From NCBI GenBank assembly GCA_021850505.1, contig JAJZLW010000063.1, positions 1-35,965 of the forward strand: a stretch of 35,965 nucleotides of DNA, in the 5' to 3' direction. This document shows, piece after piece, positions 1-7,957 of the stretch (position 1 is the stretch's first letter; every line of letters begins with the position of its first letter). The position numbers and the translations under genes were made by a program. A model generated the notes under the pieces. It searched no databases. It was not told where the DNA came from and was given only the letters and a program-made list of their open reading frames with translations. This stretch comes from Thermoplasmata archaeon (GTDB taxonomy: Archaea; Thermoplasmatota; Thermoplasmata; Thermoplasmatales; Thermoplasmataceae).

Positions 1-2
1 GA

Positions 3-1067
3 TGTTAATTTATGAGGAGTCTTGCCCAGGGAACCGGTATATATTTCCTGTGGACTGGAACTGTCCTGGTAGACTATAAAGTATGAATCCTCCGTAACAA
101 CTAATTCTGGATTATAAGATGGTTGTGCTGTTCCCTCTGCTGACCACACAATTTTCTCTTTAGTTCCCTGAAATAACGACAGCCCACTTGATCCCTCTTC
201 TGTATAGATGGAATAAAATTCTTCGCTGCCGTGCCAGTTCAATCCCTGGTATGATCTCTTGGAATTCTCCGTAATATTCTTCTTATTCCCGCTCTTTAGG
301 TCAACCTCTATTATGTCACCTGAGAACACACCAAAGTCACTCATCAGTGATTCCAGGAAAATTATTTTGGAACCATCTGGTGATAATCTTGGTCTTGCTA
401 TTTGTCTCCAGTCAGGGTTGTATATTTCCTTGAGACTTCCACTTTCCGGAACCAAAAGGTAAAGTCTCGATGTATACCATGAAGACTCATCCGGCTTTGA
501 AGAAGCAACCATGGCTATACTCTTTCCGGTACAGCTGAATTCCCAGACCTGCATACCTGACGTAATTTTTCTTATTCCGGACAGTGGATCATACAGGTAA
601 AGAGACCTGAATCTGTCTTCATGATCTACAAAAAAACTATCATCGCCGGAGTCAATCTTCTTCTTCTCATCTTCAGAAAGGGGCTCCTTCTGCAGGAAGA
701 CAATTTTGCTTTCATCGAACCATTCCAGAGAATACGGTTCATCCGGCAGTGAAATCTTTAGAGGATTCTCTGAATCGGTTCTGTCTATCACAAGAAAATG
801 CTCATGCCCTTTCTTTGAAAAATAGGCAATTCTGTCCCCTCCCTTTGTTAAAGACGGTGAACTTAAGTTGGTATCAGTTTCAGAAATTTTCCTGATAAGA
901 TCTCCATTATCTGTCCTGCGTATTGCAATATAATTTTCGACAGCCTTCTCCTTTTCCTTGTATGTTGAAGACGAAATATATGAAATTATGGAACCGGAAG
1001 CATTTGTACTCAAGGAACTTATAGAACGGGCTTTTAGATATGTTTCATCGATTGAAATTTTTTCCAT
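3..1067 (-). CDS. S9-family (acylaminoacyl-peptidase-like) peptidase, N-terminal propeller part, truncated by window edge
   Basis: An open frame of 355 codons runs on the minus strand from an ATG at 1067 to the window edge without a stop, so the C-terminus is missing. The visible part reads as the beta-propeller of S9 prolyl oligopeptidase-family enzymes. It has repeated blade signatures such as RPRLSPDGSKIIFL, SPSLTKGGDRIAYFSKKG and an acidic insert before RSLYLYDPLSG that is typical of acylaminoacyl peptidases. The serine hydrolase domain, with GxSxGG and the catalytic Asp/His, would lie outside the window, so catalysis cannot be confirmed. There is no signal peptide, so it is probably cytosolic and removes N-acylated residues or trims short peptides. 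It lies 42 bases downstream of the M20 peptidase on the same strand with a purine-rich AAGGATAG before the start. This suggests an operon with the racemase/M20 pair. Confidence 0.78.
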   Translation of the reverse strand, partial: MEKISIDETYLKARSISSLSTNASGSIISYISSSTYKEKEKAVENYIAIRRTDNGDLIRKISETDTNLSSPSLTKGGDRIAYFSKKGHEHFLVIDRTDSENPLKISLPDEPYSLEWFDESKIVFLQKEPLSEDEKKKIDSGDDSFFVDHEDRFRSLYLYDPLSGIRKITSGMQVWEFSCTGKSIAMVASSKPDESSWYTSRLYLLVPESGSLKEIYNPDWRQIARPRLSPDGSKIIFLESLMSDFGVFSGDIIEVDLKSGNKKNITENSKRSYQGLNWHGSEEFYSIYTEEGSSGLSLFQGTKEKIVWSAEGTAQPSYNPELVVTEDSYFIVYQDSSSPQEIYTGSLGKTPHKLT

Positions 1068-1109
1068 ATCTATACTATCCTTATGATCCTACAAATTTTT
1101 CCATTGCGT

Positions 1110-2288
1110 TCAGAGATAATTAATGATTGACGAAATTAGCAGTATTCTGTTGATCGTTTTGGTCACATCTATTCTTTCGGAGAGGGAATGAGCCCCGTCG
1201 CCGACAGCACCCATCCCATCTATCACCGGTAGCCCGGCTGCCGAAACAAAGTTTCCATCGCTTGCCCCGCCGACTTCAACTCCCTCTAATTTAAAGGAAA
1301 ATTTCGATCCAATCCTTGAAACCTCCTCAAAAAGATCCATTGTTTTTTTATTCTTTTCCATTGGAGGGCGGTTTAATCCTCCCGTTAAGATGACGGTTGA
1401 CCTGTACTTTTCCTTAGATATCCGATCAAAGCAGGCACTAACCCTCTTTGCTTCCTCCATGGTCGTGATCCTGACATCCACTCTTGCCTGAGCGAAGGCT
1501 GCAACAACGTTTGTACGGCTCCCGCCGTTAATCAGACCCACATTGACTGTAGTTCCCATTTCTGGATTAGCACAGCTCTCAATCTTCGGTATAATTCTTG
1601 CCAGATCGGAAATTGCACTTATTCCCTTATCCGGATCCAGGCCCGCGTGCGCCGCTTTGCCTGAAATGTCTACTGTGAAATCCATGACACCCTTACGTCC
1701 TACCTTCACCGATTCACCAATTGCTGCCTCCATGACAATTACTGCACTCGATTTTTTTGCTATCTGTTCTATTAAGGCACGGGAGGATTCACTGCCTATC
1801 TCCTCATCAGGTGTTATCAATATCTCGACAGGATTTCTGGACCCGCCTATCTCCTTAAGAAACTTTACTGCCCATATCGACATAATTATGCCTGATTTCA
1901 TGTCAAACACGCCTGGACCGGACGCAATATTATCCTTCAGCAAAAATGGCATTGTTTTTAATGTCCCGGCCGGCCAGACAGTATCGTAATGGCAAAGAAG
2001 CAGTATCCTCCTTCCTTTTTCACCATTGAAAAAACTGCAGTATAAAGATTTCTTATCATTGCTGATTATTACTTCTGGAGTGTTTCCAGTTCTAAACTTT
2101 ATGATTTCCATGATTTTGCCGATACCTTTTTCCAGCAGCTCAGGAGAATCAGATGGTGTTTCAGTTTCTACGAGATCCTTTATATCATGTATTATATCAT
2201 TAAAATACAGATCCCTGAAACTTTCCCATTTTTTGGAGAATTCACTTTCCGAGGGCAATCTCTCCACTTTCCACTGTTGACTTCTCAA
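1110..2288 (-). CDS. M20-family metallopeptidase (CPG2-type), possible N-acyl-amino-acid deacylase
   Basis: This is a cytosolic zinc amidohydrolase of the M20 family, about the usual length. Counting from the ATG at 2288, the expected co-catalytic zinc ligands are visible: H100 in CHYDTV, D129 in GVFDMKSG, E163 in DEEIGSE, E187 in VMEAA and H367 in DGAHSLSE. The catalytic D102 and E162 and the dimerisation-domain motif GKAAHAGLDP are also present. The family cleaves N-acyl amino acids or C-terminal residues from peptides. The gene overlaps the upstream racemase-like gene by 47 bases if ATG 2288 is used. An in-frame TTG at 2258 with GGAG just upstream, or GTG at 2267, would shorten the overlap, so the exact start is uncertain. 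Next to an NSAR-like enzyme and a GNAT transferase, a role as N-succinyl-L-amino acid desuccinylase is a reasonable inference. A carboxypeptidase role is the alternative. Confidence 0.85.
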   Translation of the reverse strand: MRSQQWKVERLPSESEFSKKWESFRDLYFNDIIHDIKDLVETETPSDSPELLEKGIGKIMEIIKFRTGNTPEVIISNDKKSLYCSFFNGEKGRRILLLCHYDTVWPAGTLKTMPFLLKDNIASGPGVFDMKSGIIMSIWAVKFLKEIGGSRNPVEILITPDEEIGSESSRALIEQIAKKSSAVIVMEAAIGESVKVGRKGVMDFTVDISGKAAHAGLDPDKGISAISDLARIIPKIESCANPEMGTTVNVGLINGGSRTNVVAAFAQARVDVRITTMEEAKRVSACFDRISKEKYRSTVILTGGLNRPPMEKNKKTMDLFEEVSRIGSKFSFKLEGVEVGGASDGNFVSAAGLPVIDGMGAVGDGAHSLSERIDVTKTINRILLISSIINYL

Positions 2289-3342
2289 AGAACTCGTCGT
2301 CTATGATCACGCCAATCCCGGGTGACTCAAACGGTGATATCCTGCCGGATTCCATCTTGAAGGTGTTCCTGACTATATCTTTCACGAAGTATTTGTCGTT
2401 TGGCGATGTATCGCCCGGCATGTCAATCAATGCATTAGAAGCAATTGCAATGTTGAAGCTTCTGCCGACCCCCGTTTCCAGCATTCCACCGACCCAGCAG
2501 TGTCCGCCAAAATTATTGACGATCTCAGCTATCTCAAGAGAGTTCTGAAGACCAGCGACCCTGCCCGGCTTTATGTTAATTATATCAGCAGCGTCGATCT
2601 GGAACGCTTCCCTTGCAATGTCAGGTGATGTAATGGATTCATCGAGGCAGATTTTTGTGGAAATCGCCTGTCTTAGAGCAGCATGATCAACGATGCTGTC
2701 ATGTGCAAGAGGTTGTTCGATATAAGCAAGGTTGTATTTGTCGAGATTCCTGAGCATCTCTATGTCGCTTATCGTGTAATCGCAGTTTGCATCCACGCTG
2801 AGCGTTGCTTCGGGAAATGAATTCCTGACAAAAGAGACAATCTCTTCCTCGTATCCGCGTGCAATCTTCAGTTTGATCCTCTGGTACCCTTTATTCAGAG
2901 CATTCAGCACCATTGGATGAAGCTGTTCATTTGGCATCATCCCAATGGAGATGCCAACATCTGCATATCCTTTTGACTTTCCAAGATATTTATGCAACGG
3001 TATCCCGTTAGCTTTTGAATGATAATCCCAGAGAAGCATCTCCATTGCTGCCTTTGCCATATTGTGCCCCTTGAACTTTTTTGTCCTCTCAAGGAATTCC
3101 TTTGGCATTGGAAGGTCGCTGATTTCTCTCGCAAGATAATTCCTGATCATATGCATAGCAGTGAAATTGTCTTCATAACTGTAAAATGGATCCACATCGG
3201 TTACACACTCTGAAAATGCTTTTACGTTGCCATCTTCGAGCGTGAATATAATAGCTTCCCTGTTTTCCTGATTTCCAAAACTCGTCTTGAATGGTACAAT
3301 CAGAGGAAGCCTGACTATGTTATATTTAAGTACAAGACCCAT
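2242..3342 (-). CDS. Enolase-superfamily protein of the N-succinylamino acid racemase / o-succinylbenzoate synthase type
   Basis: This 366-residue (beta/alpha)8-barrel enzyme uses the ATG at 3342, where similarity begins (VRLPLIVPFKTSFG). The frame stays open upstream but runs into the divergent gene and carries no family-like sequence. The muconate-lactonising subgroup residues are complete: the catalytic KLK pair K157/K159, metal ligands D184 (SVDAN), E209 (YIEQPL) and D234 (CLDES), and the opposite-face base K258 (INIKPGRVAG). The late motif GGMLETGVGRS is characteristic of the NSAR/OSBS family. The reaction would be proton abstraction at the alpha carbon of an N-acyl amino acid (racemisation) or menaquinone-pathway OSB synthesis. 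No other men gene is visible, and the M20 and GNAT neighbours favour racemisation. Expression is probably driven by the CTTAAAG box shared with the divergent GNAT gene. Confidence 0.87.
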   Translation of the reverse strand: MGLVLKYNIVRLPLIVPFKTSFGNQENREAIIFTLEDGNVKAFSECVTDVDPFYSYEDNFTAMHMIRNYLAREISDLPMPKEFLERTKKFKGHNMAKAAMEMLLWDYHSKANGIPLHKYLGKSKGYADVGISIGMMPNEQLHPMVLNALNKGYQRIKLKIARGYEEEIVSFVRNSFPEATLSVDANCDYTISDIEMLRNLDKYNLAYIEQPLAHDSIVDHAALRQAISTKICLDESITSPDIAREAFQIDAADIINIKPGRVAGLQNSLEIAEIVNNFGGHCWVGGMLETGVGRSFNIAIASNALIDMPGDTSPNDKYFVKDIVRNTFKMESGRISPFESPGIGVIIDDEFFEKSTVESGEIALGK

Positions 3343-3361
3343 GCGCGTTGTATTACAGATT

Positions 3362-3374
3362 CCGCTTAAAGTTT
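3362..3374. promoter_or_regulatory. Shared TATA-like box between GNAT and racemase genes
   Basis: The 49-base divergent intergenic region contains one near-palindromic AT element, CTTAAAG (3365-3371). Its centre is about 24 bases before the GNAT ATG (3392) and 26 bases before the racemase ATG (3342). That spacing fits leaderless archaeal transcription in both directions from one element. This was judged by eye only. Confidence 0.45.
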
Positions 3375-3391
3375 TTTGAATCCTGACGGTT

Positions 3392-4243
3392 ATGATGTCA
3401 AGTTCAAATATGGATAAAGCATCATATGATGTGGCAGAAATTAAGAGAATAACAGATGCGGACGAGATCAAGAAAATACTCCCTGTAATTTCATCTGCTT
3501 GGGGTATGCCGGATCTTTCTGCGGCGCTCAAGGATACTATAAACGCTATGAGATTCCATGGCGGTCTCGTACTAGCAGCCTATTCCGGGTCAAAGATAAT
3601 TGGGATGCAATTCAGTTTTCCAGGATACAGGAAGGGTAAGGTGTATCTGTATTCCCACATGACCGGGGTTTCAGAGGATAATAAATATTCCGGCGTCGGA
3701 AGGATGCTGAAATTATATCAGAAGGAGTGGGCACTTGATCATTCTTTTGATCTAATTGCATGGACATATGATCCCGTGAGATCTCTCAATGCTTATTTCA
3801 ATCTTGCGAAGCTTGGTGCAATATCCAGGAATCTTCTGCACAATTTCTATGGTACCATGGAGGATTCACTTAACCGCGGGATACCGACACATCGGCTTGT
3901 AGCGGAATGGTGGATCAAAAAGGATAAATTTTACCCCATACCGCAGCACGACGAGTATGCAATTATTGAAAAGTCCGGTTCTCCAATCTTTAATTATGAC
4001 CTGGATGAAAGGGAGTTAAAAGTTATAACAGTGGGTTTACCCACGGATTTCAGTGAGATACAGAAAAATGATTTGAGTTCAGCAGTCAGGATCAAGCAAA
4101 GTATCTCCTCAATCCTAGAAGATCTTTTCTCACGCGGCTATATTGCTTTTGACTTTCTTAAAAGAGAGGAAACATCCAGTTACGTTCTGATCCGGGATAC
4201 GGATTTTTCATCGCGGTACGGGGAGAATATATTCAAGGAATAA
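3392..4243 (+). CDS. GNAT-superfamily acyltransferase (candidate D-amino acid N-succinyltransferase)
   Basis: This 283-residue cytosolic protein has an N-terminal GNAT domain of about 150 residues. Visible features are the ILPVISSAWGMPD opening, the acyl-CoA-binding strand and loop around HMTGVSEDNKYSGVGRMLK, and the motif-B-like segment AWTYDPVRSLNAYFNLAKLG. The C-terminal ~110 residues are a family-specific extension. The overall pattern resembles the COG3375-type GNAT proteins that sit beside N-succinylamino acid racemases in bacteria, where one was shown to be a D-amino acid succinyltransferase. Assignment to that subfamily is from memory of the pattern, not from a search. It is divergent from the racemase and M20 genes and probably shares their promoter. 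ATG 3392 is followed at once by an ATG at 3395 and by another at 3410, so the N-terminus could be a few residues shorter. Confidence 0.78.
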   Translation: MMSSSNMDKASYDVAEIKRITDADEIKKILPVISSAWGMPDLSAALKDTINAMRFHGGLVLAAYSGSKIIGMQFSFPGYRKGKVYLYSHMTGVSEDNKYSGVGRMLKLYQKEWALDHSFDLIAWTYDPVRSLNAYFNLAKLGAISRNLLHNFYGTMEDSLNRGIPTHRLVAEWWIKKDKFYPIPQHDEYAIIEKSGSPIFNYDLDERELKVITVGLPTDFSEIQKNDLSSAVRIKQSISSILEDLFSRGYIAFDFLKREETSSYVLIRDTDFSSRYGENIFKE

Positions 4244-4249
4244 ACATCT

Positions 4250-4870
4250 CTACGGAGGCTGCACCTTGCGATAAGGTTCTCCATGACCTGAAAGAATTAT
4301 TTTGGCTGGATGCTTCATGATGATCTCCTTTGATTTCTCGGCAGCCTGCAGATCTCTGGTGAATGCCCTGTTTATTTTCAGATCTCCGCCGCTGTTCACA
4401 ACGGCATCACCCACGAATAGAACATCCTCGCTTTGCAGGTAATATGACACACTTCCCGGTGTGTGTCCCGCCGTCATTACAGGTTCAATACCTTCAAACA
4501 TGAAATCATCCGTTAAGGTGACATTTTGAACCGGCTGAACCTTCATCATAGCTGCAACCATCTTGCTCAGAAGAGATTTCGCAGGCTGCATTTTCTGTTT
4601 TCCGGTAACAACGGGTGCATCTGCGGCGGATACTATGATTTTGCATTGAAAAGCATCGCTTAACTCTTTTACTCCACCCACATGGTCGGGATGGTAGTGT
4701 GTTATGAGGATATAATCCAGTTTTATCCCTTTTTGCCGCAGATAGTTCATTATCTTTTTTCCTGTTCCTTTTGTACCGGCGTCAACAAGAAAATTCTTGC
4801 CACCCAGTTCAAATAAATAGCAGTTCGCCATAGTGTGGTCTATAAGTTCTACCCTGTCCGTGACTTTCAT
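4250..4870 (-). CDS. Metallo-beta-lactamase-fold hydrolase (glyoxalase II-like)
   Basis: This is a 206-residue MBL-fold protein with a complete dinuclear metal site: H58, H60, D62 and H63 in THYHPDHVGG, H136 in AGHTPGS, bridging D155 in FVGDAV and H196 in LSGHGEP. The size and the lack of extra domains fit the glyoxalase II-like subgroup, which hydrolyses thioesters or small esters. RNA-processing MBL proteins (beta-CASP) are much longer and can be excluded. There is no signal peptide. It converges with the GNAT gene, ending 6 bases from its stop, and a TATTAAG-like box at 4892-4899 lies about 25 bases upstream of its ATG, so it appears to have its own promoter. The substrate cannot be deduced. 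Confidence 0.85.
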   Translation of the reverse strand: MKVTDRVELIDHTMANCYLFELGGKNFLVDAGTKGTGKKIMNYLRQKGIKLDYILITHYHPDHVGGVKELSDAFQCKIIVSAADAPVVTGKQKMQPAKSLLSKMVAAMMKVQPVQNVTLTDDFMFEGIEPVMTAGHTPGSVSYYLQSEDVLFVGDAVVNSGGDLKINRAFTRDLQAAEKSKEIIMKHPAKIILSGHGEPYRKVQPP

Positions 4871-4942
4871 ACCTGAATTATATTAAGTATGGTATTAAGC
4901 TTCACGGTGAGATCCTTCAATATGGGCATGCTTAAAGCATCC

Positions 4943-5905
4943 CTATTGTGCCGCAAGATATTCTGCCGGTGTTTCCCTGAGAATTATCTCTGTTTTGAAT
5001 TTCGATGCATTTCTCAGAAATTTGATCTCTATAGCCGAACCAAGAGGGCGACTTGAGAGTGCTATCAGCAGGTCTCTCATATTAGATATCCTGGCACTGG
5101 CAACCTCATATATGACATCTCCTGATCTGATTCCAGAGATGTGCGCCGGGCCATCAATTGCAGTTTTTATCACAAGAACACCGGATTCCGATGGTAAATT
5201 GAATCTTTTGGAAAGCCTGCTGTTCAAGCTCATCCCCGAAATACCCAGCCATGGTCTCAACACCTTTCCATGTTCAAGTATCTGTTCCATTATTCTCCTT
5301 ACAGAATTTATTGGAATTGAAAAACCAACTCCCTGTGCGAATGGCACTATTGCCGTATTTATGCCGATCACCTTTCCGTCTATAGTACAGAGAGGCCCAC
5401 CGCTATTCCCGGGATTAATTGCAGCATCGGTTTGAATCAGCCCCTCAAACACAAAGTCTGCCCAGGGAAGTGGCCTGTTCAGAGCACTTATAACACCAAG
5501 TGAGACTGTTGGTGAACCGGGAAGACCAAGGGCATTACCAATTGCGATGGCAATCTGGCCAGCTTTCACCGCATCAGAATCACCCAGCTCGGCAACGGGC
5601 AATTCCCATGCCTTGATCTTGAGAAGTGCAATATCCGTGGCTCTATCCATGCCTATTATGTTAGCGTCAAATGTTCTTCCATCAAATAGGGTAACTCCTG
5701 CTCCATTTGAATGGGCTACGACGTGAGCATTCGTAACAATGTAACCGCTTCCGCCAATTATTATGCCTGTCCCGGTGCCCTCAACCGGCATGAGATCACC
5801 CTCAAGAGATGTTCTTATGCTGTTAGTATTAATCAGTACAACGCTCTTACTGACCCTTTCCACTGTTTCCGTAAGCTCCTGCTGCATTTCAGTTAATTTT
5901 GACAT
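4943..5905 (-). CDS. HtrA/DegP-like S1C serine protease with one PDZ domain, apparently cytosolic
   Basis: This 320-residue protein has a trypsin-like domain followed by one PDZ domain. The triad is intact: H61 in VTNAHVV, D91 in RATDIALLK and S168 in NPGNSGGPL. The substrate loop GVGFSIPINSV and the PDZ segment (about residues 215-310, with GPAHISGIRSGDVI) follow as in bacterial HtrA. There is no signal peptide or N-terminal membrane helix; the protein begins with a charged, coiled-coil-like stretch. It should therefore act in the cytosol, unlike most DegP proteins. HtrA enzymes degrade or chaperone damaged proteins. It is divergent from an HxlR-type regulator, and the two share an AT-rich promoter region. 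The regulator might respond to the same stress, which is inference only. Confidence 0.9.
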   Translation of the reverse strand: MSKLTEMQQELTETVERVSKSVVLINTNSIRTSLEGDLMPVEGTGTGIIIGGSGYIVTNAHVVAHSNGAGVTLFDGRTFDANIIGMDRATDIALLKIKAWELPVAELGDSDAVKAGQIAIAIGNALGLPGSPTVSLGVISALNRPLPWADFVFEGLIQTDAAINPGNSGGPLCTIDGKVIGINTAIVPFAQGVGFSIPINSVRRIMEQILEHGKVLRPWLGISGMSLNSRLSKRFNLPSESGVLVIKTAIDGPAHISGIRSGDVIYEVASARISNMRDLLIALSSRPLGSAIEIKFLRNASKFKTEIILRETPAEYLAAQ

Positions 5906-5934
5906 ATGTTATCTGCACTAGATATACTTCGAGG

Positions 5935-5947
5935 TTTATATATTAAA
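5935..5947. promoter_or_regulatory. Bidirectional TATA-like element between HtrA and HxlR genes
   Basis: The sequence TTTATATATTAAA is nearly palindromic and lies 36 bases (centre to ATG) from the htrA-like start at 5905 and 39 bases from the regulator start at 5980. Both transcripts would then have short leaders of about 10 bases. An AGGT lies about 12-15 bases before the regulator ATG. Confidence 0.5.
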
Positions 5948-5979
5948 AAGTAGTACACCCATGACCAGGTTAAGTTCAC

Positions 5980-6324
5980 ATGACCGCGAATGCTTCTTTG
6001 CTGAAATTAAAGGATAAGACAAAGATCAAGGAACATCCCATTGAAAGCGTATATGCAGTAGCAGTTATCGAAAGTATTTCAGATGGCAACGCTTATGGAT
6101 TCAACCGGATTAAGAAAAACATAGGATATATCAGTGCAAACACACTTTCTAAGGTGCTTGCTAACCTTGTGCAAAATGGAATAGTGAATAGGTTAGTTAT
6201 ATCCACAAGACCGCCCCGCGTGGAATACTCACTTACAAACAAAGGACTTGAGCTGGCCCATATAGTTTCAGAATATTACAACTGGTCAGTGAAGTGGCAA
6301 AATGAGGCCCCTAATTATTTATGA
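5980..6324 (+). CDS. HxlR-family winged-helix transcriptional regulator
   Basis: This 114-residue winged-helix protein matches the HxlR (DUF24) layout. It has an N-terminal helix, a recognition region around ISANTLSKVLANLVQNGIV, the wing ending in the family signature RPPRVEYSLTNKG, and a C-terminal helix ending in YYNWSVKW. HxlR proteins act as dimers and often sense aldehydes, quinones or redox state through a cysteine. No cysteine is present here, so a thiol switch is unlikely. The stop overlaps the ATG of the small zinc-finger gene that follows (TTATGA), so the two should be translationally coupled. It is divergent from the HtrA-like gene, a possible target. Confidence 0.85.
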   Translation: MTANASLLKLKDKTKIKEHPIESVYAVAVIESISDGNAYGFNRIKKNIGYISANTLSKVLANLVQNGIVNRLVISTRPPRVEYSLTNKGLELAHIVSEYYNWSVKWQNEAPNYL

Positions 6325-6464
6325 TTGTCCATCCTTGCCACATCTGTGGTAAACCATCCTTTAAGGCTTGTAAAATGTGTCACAGGGATACCTGCCCCGA
6401 TCACCTTCTACCCGGTGGCATCTGTATTTCGTGCAAAATGCCCGGACGCTTTATCAAATCATAA
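6321..6464 (+). CDS. 47-residue HIT-type zinc-finger protein
   Basis: This small gene starts at the ATG overlapping the HxlR stop and ends at TAA 6462-6464. The protein has regularly spaced metal ligands: C6 and C9 (CHIC), C17 and C20 (CKMC), C25 and H28 (CPDH), C35 and C38 (CISC). Eight ligands could bind two zinc ions in the interleaved way of HIT-type fingers, and similar small HIT-finger proteins are common in euryarchaea. Short length, high Cys content and the ATGA-type overlap argue for a real gene. The role is unknown; HIT fingers usually mediate protein contacts in RNP or chromatin complexes. Its last 11 bases overlap the 3' end of convergent pheS. Confidence 0.75.
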   Translation: MIVHPCHICGKPSFKACKMCHRDTCPDHLLPGGICISCKMPGRFIKS

Positions 6465-7920
6465 GATTGAATGTCCTGAGCCAGTCAATATCGCTGTTGT
6501 ATATTTTTCTGATATCATCAAGATTATAAAGAAGCATGGCCAGTCTTTCCAGGCCAAGCCCCCATGCAATTACAGGGTACTTTAGACCGAGCGGTTTCGT
6601 GACCTCCGGCCGGAATATTCCGGAACCACCAAGTTCCACTTCCCGGCCATTCACAATTGCTATTATGTCCATGCTCGGTTCTGTGTATGGATAATATGAA
6701 GGTATAAACTCAATTTCATCAAAACCAAGTCTGGAGTAAAAGGATCTGATCATGCCTTTCAGTGAGGAAAGATTTGAGTTTTTGGAATGCACTGCGCCCT
6801 CTACCTGGTGGAGTTCTGCCAGATGTTTCCAGTCAACGCTCTCATGCCTGAAAACCTTCTCGACAGAAAAAACAGCTGTCTGTGGTGAAGGATTTTCATA
6901 CAGGTACCTGATCGTTGACACCGTTGTATGGGTTCTGAGCAGAAGTCTTCTTGCCTCGTCCTCGTTGAATTTATAGCCCCATCCAGTATAACCAGGTATC
7001 CCATTTTCATGAGTTTCTGCGATCTTTTTCAATATTTCCGGATGCTCAAAATCCGGTTTTCTGTCAGAGGAAAGGTAGAAAGTATCCTGCAGGTCTCTTG
7101 CAGGATGATCCTGCGGAATAAAGAGTGCGTCCATATTCCATCCTGAGTACTCAACATAATGTCCTGTCATCTCAGTGAAACCCATTTTCAGAAAGATACT
7201 TCTTATCTTTCTGACCAGAAGGGAAAGAGGATGGTAATATGCCGTGAACTTCTTTTCTGATGGCGCATTCAGGTCATATGGCCTGAAAGATTTTCCAGTA
7301 AACTCACTGGATGCTATCAGCTCAGATGTGACAGATTCAATATAATCCGCCGATGCATTCAAGTCCACGCTCTTTCCCTTCTCAGTTAGCGTTACAAACC
7401 GTCTGTTCTTTACCACAGGTAGTATCAGACCCTCCCTGTGCGACAGGTTCTCAATCTCTTCGATATTGGCTGTTTTGCTCTCAATAGATTTCAGCGTTTC
7501 CTGTCTCTTTATTAACTTCTCTTCAACTGGCTTCATATCCGGGGGTGCATGGATCTTTCCGGAGGAGGGTTTAATGCCAAACTTGGCCAGCTGCGCAAGC
7601 GCTATCCTGAGATCATCCGGACCTAAAATTTCAGACATCTCCTTCAGCGTGATCTCTTTCCCGTCTTTCAGAACCTGAATTGCCCTCAGTTCAGGTAAAC
7701 CTCTTTCCAGATATCTCCTCCCTTCGGGTCCGTACTTCCATCCCTCTTTCTCTGATTTGATATCGAGGATTACGTACCCCTTGGACTGCAGCCATGACAG
7801 AGCGCTTGCAATCTCTCTCCCAGACATTCCAGGTATTATTACTGTATCCTCCGGAATGTTTTCAAGATGATACTCCCTCAGGTATCTGAGTAATGTTAAT
7901 TCTCCCTTGCTTAATTCCAT
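6454..7920 (-). CDS. pheS: Phenylalanine--tRNA ligase alpha subunit
   Basis: This 488-residue class II aminoacyl-tRNA synthetase subunit attaches Phe to tRNA-Phe as an (alpha-beta)2 enzyme. The N-terminal ~200 residues contain winged-helix modules typical of archaeal and eukaryotic PheS (for example ISGREIASALSWLQSKGYV-like helices). The catalytic core follows, with motif 1 around FTEMTGHYVEYSGWNMDAL, motif 2 FRHESVDWKHLAELHQVEG and motif 3 GLKYPVIAWGLGLERLAML. The beta subunit gene (pheT) is not in this window, so the subunits are unlinked here. A TATA-like run at 7941-7953 lies about 27 bases upstream of the ATG, implying a leaderless mRNA from the short gap after the ABC ATPase gene. Confidence 0.96.
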   Translation of the reverse strand: MELSKGELTLLRYLREYHLENIPEDTVIIPGMSGREIASALSWLQSKGYVILDIKSEKEGWKYGPEGRRYLERGLPELRAIQVLKDGKEITLKEMSEILGPDDLRIALAQLAKFGIKPSSGKIHAPPDMKPVEEKLIKRQETLKSIESKTANIEEIENLSHREGLILPVVKNRRFVTLTEKGKSVDLNASADYIESVTSELIASSEFTGKSFRPYDLNAPSEKKFTAYYHPLSLLVRKIRSIFLKMGFTEMTGHYVEYSGWNMDALFIPQDHPARDLQDTFYLSSDRKPDFEHPEILKKIAETHENGIPGYTGWGYKFNEDEARRLLLRTHTTVSTIRYLYENPSPQTAVFSVEKVFRHESVDWKHLAELHQVEGAVHSKNSNLSSLKGMIRSFYSRLGFDEIEFIPSYYPYTEPSMDIIAIVNGREVELGGSGIFRPEVTKPLGLKYPVIAWGLGLERLAMLLYNLDDIRKIYNSDIDWLRTFNLMI

Positions 7921-7940
7921 CTAAACGTAGTATGGAAAGC

Positions 7941-7953
7941 TATATTATAAATA
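7941..7953 (-). promoter_or_regulatory. TATA-like box of pheS
   Basis: On the minus strand TATTTATAATATA is centred about 27 bases upstream of the pheS ATG (7920). This is the standard distance for leaderless archaeal transcripts. Confidence 0.55.
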
Positions 7954-7957
7954 TACA

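Noticed and set aside
1543..1989. Open frame of 148 codons on the plus strand inside the M20 gene
   Set aside because: It is the antisense shadow of a well-supported gene and encodes no recognisable domain.
3343..3531. N-terminal 63-residue extension of the racemase frame
   Set aside because: It lies opposite the start of the GNAT gene, has no family similarity, and the domain begins exactly at ATG 3342.
6325..6585. Plus-strand frame of 86 codons from TTG 6325 after the HxlR gene
   Set aside because: It overlaps pheS by more than 130 bases and shows no motif, while the neighbouring frame from ATG 6321 encodes a clear zinc finger.
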